Source: a virus
IMG/VR virus record: IMGVR_UViG_3300008459_000033
Location: 1 to 64,000 of that record
Length of the DNA: 64,000 nt
Direction: 5' to 3' (one strand)
Shown: piece after piece, positions 8,044 to 16,907 of the stretch
How positions within the stretch are numbered: the stretch's first letter is position 1
How the letters are laid out: every line of letters begins with the position of its first letter
Notes under the pieces: generated by a model
Database searches by the model: none
What the model was told of the DNA's origin: nothing
What the model saw: only the letters and a program-made list of their open reading frames with translations
Position numbers and translations under genes: made by a program

Positions 8044-8050
8044 GTAAATA
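8044..8050 (+). promoter_or_regulatory. Late-type box GTAAATA abutting ATG
   Basis: GTAAATA at 8044-8050, four bases before the ATG at 8055. It mirrors the minus-strand box in the same inverted repeat. Confidence 0.55.
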
Positions 8051-8054
8051 TTTC

Positions 8055-8891
8055 ATGAACATTTTTGATCTTAGAAAGTTACAGTTATCTGGTCCCACAG
8101 ATGTTATGTCTGCATTGCGTAGTATTGTTATAAATCCTATCGAAACTTGTAATCGAGTCTGCGTATTTTGTCCTAGAAGTACTGTATCAGTTGACACTTC
8201 TAAACAATATAAAATTAATTTAGATTTAATAACAAAAATAGCCAATGACTTAAGAAATATAAATTATAACGGCCGCATTGGTCTAAACGGATTTGGCGAA
8301 CCATTATTACACGACGACATAGACCAATGTGTAAGAATCTTAAAAGATAATATTCCCAAATTAACGTGGTTAGAAATACAGACCAACGGCGATAACTTAA
8401 CTAGAAATAAAGTGCAACAACTTGCTGATGCTGGGTGTAATACTCTTTCCATAAGCATGTATGACGACGATCAATCTGAGAAATTTAAATCTATGTGTTG
8501 GGATATTAATATCGAATTGGTTCTAAGACATCACTATGATAAAAGTAAAAATTATAATCTCAATCTTATCAATAGACTAGATTTAGTTAAATTAGAATCA
8601 CAAGAACTTAATATTGAAAAACAATGTTATTTGCCATTTTATAAATTTTTTATTGACTGGGATGGTAAAGTTTTGTTGTGTAATAATGATGTTGGTAAGT
8701 TTACTAACATGGGAAATGTTTATAATGAAACTATACAAGACATTTGGTTAGGTGAAAAATTCAATGTTTACAGAAAACATCTACTAGCTGGAGATAGAAA
8801 AAGTTGCAGCCCATGCAATAGATGTAATATTCAAGGTACATTACTAGGGAAAGAGAGTTTCGATATATTTGAAAAAACTCTAACATGCTAA
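8055..8891 (+). CDS. Radical SAM/SPASM-type protein 1
   Basis: A 278-residue protein. C32-x3-C36-x2-C39 is the [4Fe-4S] SAM-cleaving motif, and 'GFGEPL' at 79-84 is the SAM-contacting GGEP variant. The C-terminal cysteines C191, C209, C251, C254 and C257, with 'IDWDGKVLLC' and 'GNVYNETIQDIW', match a SPASM auxiliary-cluster domain. SPASM enzymes usually modify peptides or activate protein radicals. First gene of a four-gene coupled unit. Confidence 0.88.
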   Translation: MNIFDLRKLQLSGPTDVMSALRSIVINPIETCNRVCVFCPRSTVSVDTSKQYKINLDLITKIANDLRNINYNGRIGLNGFGEPLLHDDIDQCVRILKDNIPKLTWLEIQTNGDNLTRNKVQQLADAGCNTLSISMYDDDQSEKFKSMCWDINIELVLRHHYDKSKNYNLNLINRLDLVKLESQELNIEKQCYLPFYKFFIDWDGKVLLCNNDVGKFTNMGNVYNETIQDIWLGEKFNVYRKHLLAGDRKSCSPCNRCNIQGTLLGKESFDIFEKTLTC

Positions 8892-9430
8892 ACTCTAGAA
8901 TAATAATAGACCCGTGGCAACACTGGTTAGTTGATGACTTTTTATCTTCAAACTGTTTGGCAGAAGTCAAACAGATAGGCAGTGCCCACGAACAGCAAGT
9001 TTACGGAAAACGATCGGGCAGTGTGCGAATGTTTATAACCGACAAACATCAAGATACCTATCCTAATCTTTATAACCTATATCAAAGCTTACATCAGGGA
9101 GAGTATCGAGATTTTTTTGAGAAACAGACTAATCAGTCATTTGAGGGATTGTTTCCTAGAGTGGAGGTTATCAGTGACTACGGTCAATTCTATCTGCATC
9201 CACACACTGATCGAACCGAAAAAAAATTAACAGCAATTGTATACACCGACTACAAAAAATTGTATCCGGGAACTGCACTCAGCGATGATTATAGAATACC
9301 AGCAGCTGACAATAGATGTTTTTTCTTTGTGCCAAGTCAAGATACTGTTCACAGTTATCCATTAACTAATTTTACTGAAATTAGAAGATGCTTACAAATT
9401 AATTATTGGACATATTATGAAGAACATTAA
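8885..9430 (+). CDS. Fe(II)/2-oxoglutarate oxygenase-like protein 1
   Basis: A 181-residue protein. The facial triad is H107-T-D109 and H156, with R167/R168 placed to bind the 2OG carboxylate: prolyl-4-hydroxylase-like topology. It overlaps the upstream radical SAM gene by 7 nt and the next gene by 14 nt. It is predicted to hydroxylate a side chain or small molecule; the substrate is unknown. Confidence 0.78.
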   Translation: MLNSRIIIDPWQHWLVDDFLSSNCLAEVKQIGSAHEQQVYGKRSGSVRMFITDKHQDTYPNLYNLYQSLHQGEYRDFFEKQTNQSFEGLFPRVEVISDYGQFYLHPHTDRTEKKLTAIVYTDYKKLYPGTALSDDYRIPAADNRCFFFVPSQDTVHSYPLTNFTEIRRCLQINYWTYYEEH

Positions 9431-10250
9431 AAATTTTATAATTAATCAATTTATTCCATTACATTCAAATCACATGACCGATAGTAGTGACTTAAATTCT
9501 AATTGGGATTTTTGCAAAGACTTCTATGGAAAATTTTCTTTACAATTAATTAATTTTAAAAAAAATGATCACCGAGTGCATTTACCATCCAAAACTGCAT
9601 TTAGAAAAATATTTTTAAATTATCTCAACGATCCCGACAATTCTTCGCACTTTTTTAAAACACAATGGGTACTAAGTGAGTACTTGACTGTGGGATGGAA
9701 ATATCCAGTACAGGCAGTATGGAATTCTCGTATGCGTTGGTGGGAAATACATCCCGGATATTTAAGAGGATTAATTTATAATTTACTCGAAGTGGAAGAA
9801 TGGACCGCATGGTATCAACCAACTAGCAATAGAGTAGTTTCGTCTTTCAACGAATTTACATCCCCGGATGAAATTACTAGTTATTTTTTAGACAGCCATC
9901 ATGTCTCAACACATGTGGTAAATTATTTTAATAAACCGTTAATGGCGATTTGCATTCATGTATCTGATAACGGTGATAGTACTCAAATACATAAAAATAT
10001 ATTTCAACAGAATGTTCAACGTGGGATAAACATCAAGGGCACTGATGACATAATTCAGCAAGTTAAAAATGAAGTTGCTAATTGGCCAAATAGTTATATC
10101 AAGAATCAAGTAGTATACAATCAAGATTCTTTTCCATCACTAACAATAGAAAAATTTGATAAAAATAATTTTTATGCTGGCCTTTATTTGTTTGGTAGTA
10201 AAGTTATAAATTTTCAACAGCTAAATTTAAATTATAGGAATGTTAAATGA
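9417..10250 (+). CDS. Unknown protein ('WEIHPGYLRGL' motif)
   Basis: A 277-residue protein rich in Asn, Tyr and Trp. 'WNSRMRWWEIHPGYLRGL' in the middle is the only motif-like stretch; its His-Pro-Gly and Arg could form a binding site. No cysteine cluster or H-x-D triad. Coupled by overlaps to the oxygenase before it and the SGNH hydrolase after it. Function unknown. Confidence 0.55.
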   Translation: MKNIKNFIINQFIPLHSNHMTDSSDLNSNWDFCKDFYGKFSLQLINFKKNDHRVHLPSKTAFRKIFLNYLNDPDNSSHFFKTQWVLSEYLTVGWKYPVQAVWNSRMRWWEIHPGYLRGLIYNLLEVEEWTAWYQPTSNRVVSSFNEFTSPDEITSYFLDSHHVSTHVVNYFNKPLMAICIHVSDNGDSTQIHKNIFQQNVQRGINIKGTDDIIQQVKNEVANWPNSYIKNQVVYNQDSFPSLTIEKFDKNNFYAGLYLFGSKVINFQQLNLNYRNVK

Positions 10251-10888
10251 AAATAGGATTCTTTGGAGATAGTTTTTGTGCATACCTATACGGTATTGAT
10301 GGCAAACCAATGCCATACAAGACTTACATAGAAAAATTAAAAGATCATTATGACGCAGAAATAACACATCTAGGTCAACCTGGGTCTAGCATATGGGATA
10401 CAATACTTTTACAATTTCCAGATTTTATCGAATCTCCTCCTGACATCTGTATTTTTGCATGGACAAACCCGGATAGATTTTTTGATAGGGTAGTACGGAA
10501 GATTAAACCTACATACATCGGTGGCAAATATTCTGATCCAAATGTTTGGAACGCTGTTGATATGTATTACAAATATTTGTATGACGAAGAAAAAGTAGTT
10601 GCCGAAGCAGCAGCAGCCGTGAGATACTTTGACGAAGCAGTTTTATCAAAGATAAATTCTAAGATATTTCATGCATGGTGTTTTCCGGTTGACTGGAAAT
10701 TTAAGAATGCTGATTACACCTACAAATTTAAACACGGGTTTGAACTAGATTACCCGTTGGGATATTTTTCTCATGTATCGGGTAGCAAAGGAACTAATTC
10801 TCCAAACCACATAGGCGGAGATGAATATAATCAAAAACTGTTTGAGATTATTCGGGATGCTGTTGATGCTCAGCGTTTAATTAGCTGA
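10247..10888 (+). CDS. SGNH/GDSL hydrolase-like protein
   Basis: A 213-residue protein. Block I is 'GDSF' (Ser9), block II Gly46 in 'GQPGSS', and block III is probably 'AWTNPDR' (Asn74). The C-terminal block reads 'SPNHIGG', keeping His but lacking the usual Asp at -3, so catalysis may be impaired or use another acid. Such proteins are esterases or acyltransferases, often on glycans. It ends convergently with the desaturase, overlapping by 19 nt. Confidence 0.7.
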   Translation: MKIGFFGDSFCAYLYGIDGKPMPYKTYIEKLKDHYDAEITHLGQPGSSIWDTILLQFPDFIESPPDICIFAWTNPDRFFDRVVRKIKPTYIGGKYSDPNVWNAVDMYYKYLYDEEKVVAEAAAAVRYFDEAVLSKINSKIFHAWCFPVDWKFKNADYTYKFKHGFELDYPLGYFSHVSGSKGTNSPNHIGGDEYNQKLFEIIRDAVDAQRLIS

Positions 10889-11637
10889 ATAAGACGACCC
10901 ATTAAATCCCACTCCCACCATTTTTCTCCACTATGACTGTTACCACTTTTAGCATGATGGTTATTGTGCCACCCATCGCCTAAACTCACAATATTAGCAA
11001 TCCAGCTATTGGTACTTTGATCTCTAGTATCATATGTTCGATATCCGTGACGATGACCAAATACATTGACGACTCCAATTAAATGAACTGTCATACTAGC
11101 TGGAACTACATAGACAAACAACCATAATACTGGATCATACAAAATTATTATTAAAGAAAATGCAAATATTATTTTAAAGTAATTTTGAAAAATAAATTTG
11201 TGTGTTTTATCTTTTATAAGATCCTTGACGTAACCTATGGGAATATTAGGAATTTGCCAATCATACCCTAACCACACCTTAACCGCTTGTACAAAATTAA
11301 ACTTTCCGTTGATATACGGGCTATGCGGATCACCTTCTCTATCGGAGGTTGCGTGATGTTGTCGATGTAATGCAACCCAACTGATTGTAGGACCTACTGT
11401 TGAGATTACACTAATATAACTCAACACTTTTTCTAGCCATTCATAGGTTTTAAAACTTCGATGTGTTAACAACCTATGCAAGGTAATAACACTGCTGATA
11501 GGACCAATTATTAACCAAGATATAAATGCAATCGCAAATAGATAATGTTGTTGTGTATAGATAGCATAGACAATAGCAGGAATGGTTGCTAAGTGATTGA
11601 ACGTTTGTAATAATCTAACTTTGTTATTTAAATTCAT
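10870..11637 (-). CDS. Membrane fatty acid desaturase (delta-9 type)
   Basis: A 255-residue membrane protein. The three histidine boxes are present: HRLLTH (54-59), HRQHH (91-95) and HNNHH (224-228), flanked by hydrophobic segments near 16-55, 70-90, 155-180 and 183-193. This is the di-iron acyl-CoA/acyl-lipid desaturase fold. It would introduce a double bond into host membrane acyl chains, or act as a hydroxylase of the same family. Coupled by 4 nt to the gene upstream on the same strand. Confidence 0.9.
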   Translation of the reverse strand: MNLNNKVRLLQTFNHLATIPAIVYAIYTQQHYLFAIAFISWLIIGPISSVITLHRLLTHRSFKTYEWLEKVLSYISVISTVGPTISWVALHRQHHATSDREGDPHSPYINGKFNFVQAVKVWLGYDWQIPNIPIGYVKDLIKDKTHKFIFQNYFKIIFAFSLIIILYDPVLWLFVYVVPASMTVHLIGVVNVFGHRHGYRTYDTRDQSTNSWIANIVSLGDGWHNNHHAKSGNSHSGEKWWEWDLMGRLIQLIKR

Positions 11638-12245
11638 ATACCTTCAGGCATTGCTGCCCAGCCCTCGTCATTAATTATTGCAGGATTCCATTCTGCAAAC
11701 TTCCCCGGAACTGCTTCGTAGTAAACATAATTTTGCCAACACTTCTGTACCTGTGCGTTGCAGGTTTGAATGTATCCGGAACCCAACGACCATTTACTAT
11801 TACTAGCAATGCTCATATGTTTAACCCAAGCATCCCACCAACGTTTGCCGCCACGCGGCCTATTTTGCATAGTAATCAAATATACATCATACGAATTTAC
11901 TTTTTCTAATGCATCGATTAAACTACAGGTAACCCTAAACCCATCAGTCATATCGGTATGCTTCATACGAAATTCGGGAAACGTGTAGAGTCGATTAATC
12001 TGCTTGGCTATATTTTTTGGATATCGCCCGTCATTAAACACTCCCCCCATTACCATAGGCTTACCAGTTGACTTTTGATAGACCACTCCGTAGCCTGTGT
12101 GTTGCTCTACCAATAAGTTTTCTTTGGTATAGTTACTACGTAACCAATTATTTTCTTCCAGGCAGATGTTTCGTACGGATTCAAACTCCGGACTTGATTC
12201 GTAGTATATTTTAATTTCGGTATTGGATAGATCGTATCTGTACAT
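11634..12245 (-). CDS. Unknown protein, possibly acyltransferase (GNAT)-like
   Basis: A 203-residue soluble protein. 'GYGVVYQKSTGKPMVMGGVF' followed by 'LYTFPEFR' resembles central strands of a GNAT fold, but the usual Q/RxxGxG/A acetyl-CoA loop is not evident. The later 'LITMQNRPRGGKRWWDAW' is distinctive. First gene of the two-gene minus-strand unit with the desaturase. The GNAT idea is weak; treat as unknown. Confidence 0.5.
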   Translation of the reverse strand: MYRYDLSNTEIKIYYESSPEFESVRNICLEENNWLRSNYTKENLLVEQHTGYGVVYQKSTGKPMVMGGVFNDGRYPKNIAKQINRLYTFPEFRMKHTDMTDGFRVTCSLIDALEKVNSYDVYLITMQNRPRGGKRWWDAWVKHMSIASNSKWSLGSGYIQTCNAQVQKCWQNYVYYEAVPGKFAEWNPAIINDEGWAAMPEGI

Positions 12246-12276
12246 TTTTTATAGTAGCAGTTTATTTACTTAAATA
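12246..12276. promoter_or_regulatory. Divergent late-type promoter region
   Basis: Plus strand: TTAAATA at 12270-12276, directly before ATGATG at 12278. Minus strand: CTATAAAAA at 12254-12246, against the ATG at 12245, and a further GTAAATA slightly upstream. This 32-nt gap therefore serves both directions. Confidence 0.5.
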
Positions 12277-12277
12277 T

Positions 12278-12901
12278 ATGATGATAGAAAATATTCTAAC
12301 CAAATTAAATTTTAATGTTGACATCAAAGAACTGCATGAATATTATAATACACTCAACACTAGATTTCAACATTTAGATTGGAGTTGGAGTAAGTGTGGA
12401 GATACTGTTGTTAAACAATGGCGAGATGCTGCTCATGCAGATCCTGCCAATCTGCTCACCCATGGTTGGGCCATACAAAGCAATTTAAAAGATATAACAT
12501 TACCTTGTCCGCCTTGGAATATCAGTACATTAGAAACTGTGGAATATAGAAACACCGAATTAGTGTTTGGTATCGTCGAAAGATTACAGGCAGCAATACC
12601 ATATGCGTATCGTTGGGCAGTGAGTGTTCAGCCGCCGGGTGGCAAAGTAAGTCTGCATTCAGATCAAGAAGATGAGTGTACAGTATGGATTCCAATTTTT
12701 ACTAACGGAGTTGCTATTACCTTTGTTACAGATAACAAGGACACTGCTTATTGTTTAGACTGTGACGGTAGTGTCTACTTACTAGATACTACGATTCCGC
12801 ATTTTACATACAATGCTTCTGAACAAGATCGTGTTGCTATTATTTTTAGAATAAAACAAACAAGCTTGCCTGAATTATTAAAGGCAACGGGCACATTATG
12901 A
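12278..12901 (+). CDS. Fe(II)/2OG oxygenase-like protein 2 (Asp/Asn hydroxylase type)
   Basis: A 207-residue protein. H127-S-D129, H175 and an Arg at 185 or 191 form the expected cupin triad, with 'VQPPGGKVSLHSD' before and 'LDTTIPHFTYNAS' around the distal His, as in aspartyl/asparaginyl hydroxylases. First gene of a four-gene unit that begins at a late-type box. Confidence 0.78.
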   Translation: MMIENILTKLNFNVDIKELHEYYNTLNTRFQHLDWSWSKCGDTVVKQWRDAAHADPANLLTHGWAIQSNLKDITLPCPPWNISTLETVEYRNTELVFGIVERLQAAIPYAYRWAVSVQPPGGKVSLHSDQEDECTVWIPIFTNGVAITFVTDNKDTAYCLDCDGSVYLLDTTIPHFTYNASEQDRVAIIFRIKQTSLPELLKATGTL

Positions 12902-13545
12902 AATTAGCATACGTACCAATCGACATTCCAGTTAAGATACCCGACGAAACAAAAGTCTTAGAATGGTTTGAAGCTCATAAATTAACAGATACTGACTATT
13001 GGGAATATAAACAAGGGCGGCATGCGTGGGCTATGATATCAACTTGCAAACAACCAAAAGACTGGCGCAGGTATGATCCAGCTATGTGGGAGAATCGTAG
13101 AGTGGAAGGCGAGAACGAAGGAGTACTATTTCATCCCGGCTTTGAAGAAGCATTTCCAGAAATTGCTAACTGCATAAAACAACTGCCATTTAAACAATTA
13201 ACTGTCAGTGGTATGTTGTATCAACTAAACGAAATACCTGCTCACCAAGATACACTCGATCCTAATAATCCTACCGAACCTAGGCGCTACACTATATACT
13301 TAACTGCTCCAGAACATAATACATTTTATGTTTCTAAAACACCTGACAGTGAAAAAATCATAGTTAAGGTAAATCCAGAGTATTCGTGTTTTGTTTTCAA
13401 CAATTTTGATTGTTGGCACGGGGCACTAAAAAATGATCGTCCTAAAATTATTTTAACTGCTGCAGGAATTTTAGATAACGAAAAGCACAATGCATTATTA
13501 GCAAGAAGTTTAGAAAAATTTAAAGACCAAGCGATATACCTATGA
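12898..13545 (+). CDS. Fe(II)/2OG oxygenase-like protein 3
   Basis: A 215-residue protein with H116-Q-D118, H174 and R181. It is a clear paralogue of the protein at 35205: both share 'YTPIDIP'-like starts, 'PRRYxIxLTxPEHNTF' and 'FNNxDxxHG'. ATGA overlaps on both sides. The conserved 'PEHNTF' segment looks specific to this subfamily. Substrate unknown. Confidence 0.78.
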   Translation: MKLAYVPIDIPVKIPDETKVLEWFEAHKLTDTDYWEYKQGRHAWAMISTCKQPKDWRRYDPAMWENRRVEGENEGVLFHPGFEEAFPEIANCIKQLPFKQLTVSGMLYQLNEIPAHQDTLDPNNPTEPRRYTIYLTAPEHNTFYVSKTPDSEKIIVKVNPEYSCFVFNNFDCWHGALKNDRPKIILTAAGILDNEKHNALLARSLEKFKDQAIYL

Positions 13546-14231
13546 AGTATGATTATTATTGGAACGATATACCCGGCGTAGGATTGTCAAGAAACAATCT
13601 CATTTATACCAGCCTTATATCCGAAGATAAAAAAACATTTGTTCAATGGTATTTCAACGATGTAAATTATCACAAAGATCAGAACGAGATTGTCGACTCT
13701 AATAAAATGGAATTAAAATGGTTGCGAGAAGTTAACTACCTTACGCAGATGAGAAACAATTACCCTAACTTAGTTCCTACAATTAAAAATATTGACCTTG
13801 ATAACAGAAAATTGTATTTAGAAATTGACGGACTAGATTTTTGGAACCGTGCAGGATGCCTAACGGAAAACTATGATAGGGTGTTACCTGATTGGCAAGA
13901 ACAGATGTTAAACATTATTCAAACACATCGCAATTTAGGGTGGTATAAATTCAGTATGCATCCTAGCAGTTATTTTATAGTAGATGGCAAATTAAAAAGT
14001 ATTAACTACTTTTTTACATATCGTGAAAACGAAGGACCTATTAGCATAGCAGATCATAGCAGCCACATTCACAGTCAACGGCAAGAAATTATGCGTAAGC
14101 AAGTGGAGGCAATGGGATTAGACTGGAATGCCCCTCAACCACTAGGTAAACTACAAGAATTATGTTTTGAAAGTTTTAGAACAAATTATCCTGCAGACTT
14201 TATAGAAAAGGCAAAAGCAATTTATGATTAA
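13542..14231 (+). CDS. Unknown, degenerate kinase-like fold
   Basis: A 229-residue protein. 'HRNLGWYKFSMHPSSYFIVDGKLKSINYF' (about residues 128-156) has the spacing of a kinase catalytic loop and DFG strand, but the HRD Asp and DFG Asp are replaced (KFSMHPS, INY). If the fold is right it would be a pseudokinase or an aminoglycoside-kinase-like binder. I saw no clear N-lobe Lys or Gly loop. Coupled between two oxygenase-like genes. Confidence 0.45.
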   Translation: MKYDYYWNDIPGVGLSRNNLIYTSLISEDKKTFVQWYFNDVNYHKDQNEIVDSNKMELKWLREVNYLTQMRNNYPNLVPTIKNIDLDNRKLYLEIDGLDFWNRAGCLTENYDRVLPDWQEQMLNIIQTHRNLGWYKFSMHPSSYFIVDGKLKSINYFFTYRENEGPISIADHSSHIHSQRQEIMRKQVEAMGLDWNAPQPLGKLQELCFESFRTNYPADFIEKAKAIYD

Positions 14232-15021
14232 AGGTATTAACAATCAGCCATATATCGATATGACCCCATTTCTTGATATGAATACGTTCGATCAATTGCA
14301 ACCCGAAATATTTCGAGGCTTTGCAGATGCTCGCGAATTTGCTAAAGAAGGCACCTGGATGAAGCCCGCTTTTAAAATAGAAGATATGAGTTACATTCCT
14401 AATTGGAAACCTATCTATAAAGCAATAGAAGAATTCTTAGACTTGCCAGACGACAATCCCATTAAGCAGGGCGGCATTGACTTATACAGAGACTTTCAAG
14501 ATTTTACAGTACGCAATAAATTTACTCGATATATTAAAATGGCCATGGGAGCATACGATCCTTACATTTATTACTTCCTATGGGAACAAGGTAGTTGGGA
14601 TGATCGAAGTGCTACTAGAAAACTCACACCCGAAGCTGCACACTTTCCAGGAACAGTTGCATGGGTAGAAAATTTAATTACCTCAGGTATATTTGAAAAT
14701 ATAGGACGAGTAATATTCTTCCATTGTGAAGCCGGGGGAATTCCGTTTGAACACAGAGACTTAGACGGTGAAAGAGGATTGCAAGAGGGATACACTGAAA
14801 ATATAAACGAGTTTATACACATTCGACCTAATACAAAAAAACCGTTTTATTTGTGGGACCCAGAAACTAGAAATCATACATACATCAATAGTCGTGCTGC
14901 GTGGTGGAATGATCAAGATTGGCACGGTGGTAATGCCACTATGGAACAAAGCTACGGGTTACGTATTGATGGTAAGTTTACAGAAGCATTCAAATTACTT
15001 ATAGCCAGTAAAGGTCAATAG
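14224..15021 (+). CDS. Fe(II)/2OG oxygenase-like protein 4
   Basis: A 265-residue protein. 'IPFEHRDLDGE' supplies H177-R-D179, 'QDWHGGNAT' H234 and 'YGLRIDG' R247. It is longer than its neighbours through an N-terminal helical extension. It overlaps the kinase-like gene by 8 nt. Its 3' end overlaps the convergent gene at 14995 by 27 nt, so the two transcripts are antisense to each other there. Confidence 0.72.
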   Translation: MIKGINNQPYIDMTPFLDMNTFDQLQPEIFRGFADAREFAKEGTWMKPAFKIEDMSYIPNWKPIYKAIEEFLDLPDDNPIKQGGIDLYRDFQDFTVRNKFTRYIKMAMGAYDPYIYYFLWEQGSWDDRSATRKLTPEAAHFPGTVAWVENLITSGIFENIGRVIFFHCEAGGIPFEHRDLDGERGLQEGYTENINEFIHIRPNTKKPFYLWDPETRNHTYINSRAAWWNDQDWHGGNATMEQSYGLRIDGKFTEAFKLLIASKGQ

Positions 15022-15540
15022 AAACTTAGGTGCCAGTCCAACATTAGAACCTGCATGCCAGGAATGTAAATCGGCATATTGATATATGGCACCTTGCTGT
15101 TCCATATAATATGCATCGTCGGCTGTGACAAATATATGTCCTGCGGCTGGCTTACTTAAAAAACAAAAATATCTTACAAGCGTACCTAGTTGTTCGTGTT
15201 CTTTTTCCTGGGGGTTAATGTCCCAATGCCATGGTGTACATTTTCCCGGACGTATTTCACTAACCCAACACATTAGCGGTTTGGCATTAACTGCCATGCC
15301 AATGACAAGTTCATAATTTTTATGAAAATGTATGCCGGATTGATAGTGACGATATTCTACAGTATGTTCGTCGTATCCTACAGATTTTAATATCTCAGTC
15401 TGATTAAGATAATCTTTATAGTATGGATTATCTTTGGGTAGTTCCATATGCCCGTGACTAGGTTCGACTATGTGAGTGCTAAGTTCTTTAATTAGACCTT
15501 CACAAACTTCTTTGCCGAGTGTAGCTATATGATGTTTCAT
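14995..15540 (-). CDS. Fe(II)/2OG oxygenase-like protein 5
   Basis: A 181-residue protein. H105-W-D107 ('CTPWHWDINP') and H162 ('HSWHAGSNVG') are clear; the 2OG-binding Arg position is K172 ('APKFLLT'), a substitution tolerated in some family members. The 'HAGSNVG..PKF' stretch resembles 'HGAANIGFTPRV' in the protein at 25984. Second gene of a two-gene minus-strand unit. Confidence 0.75.
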   Translation of the reverse strand: MKHHIATLGKEVCEGLIKELSTHIVEPSHGHMELPKDNPYYKDYLNQTEILKSVGYDEHTVEYRHYQSGIHFHKNYELVIGMAVNAKPLMCWVSEIRPGKCTPWHWDINPQEKEHEQLGTLVRYFCFLSKPAAGHIFVTADDAYYMEQQGAIYQYADLHSWHAGSNVGLAPKFLLTFTGYK

Positions 15541-16202
15541 ACTAGTTTAAACTCCGTGGGCAACATATTTTTTAAAACTTCAAATTCTAATCTCTCACAA
15601 TCAAACATTATAACTCCATCAACGTAGTTAAATTTATCAATCTTACCTTGTTTAATAGTTCTATTCATCCAAGGACTAATTAAATCGTCAAACTGGTATC
15701 TTGCTTCATCGAGGTCAGTGATAGTAGATACTATCTTAACCGATACTCTATCGTATAATTTGTTACGTGGCAATAATTTTCTAACAACTAATTGATATCT
15801 ATCACGATTTCCAAAATTTGCAGCAGTATGTCTAACCCCAGCATCCATCTCGTACCATGTCCCATCACATATTGTAGGATACAGTGTATGTGAATCTAAG
15901 TCAATTAAAAAACTTTTACTACCTGTTAAGTTTAAATGATACCTATCATCGGTGTCGGCATGACTAAAATAAGATTCATTGCCTTTTAAACGAATGACTC
16001 TTGCCTCACCAATTATCGGTGGCAGTGAATGTAGTATTTGTTCCCACGGTGTTCCTATAAACTCTTGTTTAATTGCCCAAGGACTGTAGAAAAAATCTCC
16101 AACGGGTTCATTTAACGATGTCTTGAAATCAAAAGTGTGTACTGATGCTAGTGCATTATTAATTAAATCCAAATTTACTGTATATGGTGTTTTAACAATC
16201 AT
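15537..16202 (-). CDS. Fe(II)/2OG oxygenase-like protein 6
   Basis: A 221-residue protein. H81-A-D83 ('YFSHADTDD'), H125 ('VRHTAANFG') and R135 ('RDRYQLVVR') complete the triad in an Asp/Asn-hydroxylase-like layout. A C-terminal extension of about 75 residues has no match I can name. It overlaps the next gene by 4 nt and begins at a late-type box shared with the divergent gene at 16242. Confidence 0.75.
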   Translation of the reverse strand: MIVKTPYTVNLDLINNALASVHTFDFKTSLNEPVGDFFYSPWAIKQEFIGTPWEQILHSLPPIIGEARVIRLKGNESYFSHADTDDRYHLNLTGSKSFLIDLDSHTLYPTICDGTWYEMDAGVRHTAANFGNRDRYQLVVRKLLPRNKLYDRVSVKIVSTITDLDEARYQFDDLISPWMNRTIKQGKIDKFNYVDGVIMFDCERLEFEVLKNMLPTEFKLV

Positions 16203-16207
16203 AACTC

Positions 16208-16236
16208 TATTTACATAATAATCTGCGCACTAAATA
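16208..16236. promoter_or_regulatory. Divergent late-type promoter region
   Basis: Minus strand: GTAAATA at 16214-16208, five bases before the ATG at 16202. Plus strand: CTAAATA at 16230-16236, five bases before the ATG at 16242. It has the same architecture as the regions at 8014-8057 and 12246-12276. Confidence 0.55.
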
Positions 16237-16241
16237 TTTTC

Positions 16242-16907
16242 ATGAATATCATAGAACAGGCAACAGAGATTTTACGGAAACCAATTGGCTGGCTTGAACT
16301 AGATATTAGTTTTGATTTATCTATATGGCAAGAAGAAGCCAAATTAGTCAAAGACTACTTTGTCGATCATAGAGAAGACGGCGGCCACAAAGGTTGGCGG
16401 AGTTGTTGTATACACGGAATATCGGTTGATAAAACTGGCCATTGGCAAAAATATGCCAACGCTGAAAATGAAATTAACTATCAGTGGACAAGCCTATCCG
16501 AGATTACTCCAACAATAACAAAATTTTGGAAAGGATTTCCTTGTGAAAAATTTGCAAGATTGCGTTTTATGGAACTTGAACCCGGAGGCTTTGTAATGCC
16601 GCATTGCGATGCCCCCAATGGTATTAAAAATACCGAGTTTGATATGATGGACCATATAATCCCTATCAATGTTGCTATCAGTCATCCTGAGGGCTGTTAT
16701 ATGGATATCGAAAATCACGGTAAGGTGCCTTGGAGTGAAGGCAAGGCATTTATAGTAAACATAACTAACACACATGCTGTATATAATCCTACTCCATTAT
16801 TTAGAACACACTTAATTGCTCATTGTATAATTGGAAATAAAAAAGAAGAGTTTGCTGAATTAGTTGTAAAAAGTTATAATAAACAATATGAACATAGTCG
16901 AGTATAA
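16242..16907 (+). CDS. Fe(II)/2OG oxygenase-like protein 7 (Asp/Asn hydroxylase type)
   Basis: A 221-residue protein. 'LEPGGFVMPHCD' gives H121-C-D123; H178 ('TNTHAVYNP') and R188 ('LFRTHLIAH') follow, a textbook aspartyl/asparaginyl beta-hydroxylase arrangement. First gene of a five-gene plus-strand unit ending at 20944. It overlaps the next gene by 20 nt. Confidence 0.8.
   Translation: MNIIEQATEILRKPIGWLELDISFDLSIWQEEAKLVKDYFVDHREDGGHKGWRSCCIHGISVDKTGHWQKYANAENEINYQWTSLSEITPTITKFWKGFPCEKFARLRFMELEPGGFVMPHCDAPNGIKNTEFDMMDHIIPINVAISHPEGCYMDIENHGKVPWSEGKAFIVNITNTHAVYNPTPLFRTHLIAHCIIGNKKEEFAELVVKSYNKQYEHSRV

Larger units (their letters stand above)
8014..8057. repeat. 13-bp inverted repeat spanning two divergent start codons
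   Basis: CATGAAATATTTA at 8014-8026 and TAAATATTTCATG at 8045-8057 are exact reverse complements separated by 18 nt. Each arm holds a late-type box and the start codon of one divergent gene, giving a symmetric bidirectional promoter. Confidence 0.85.
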
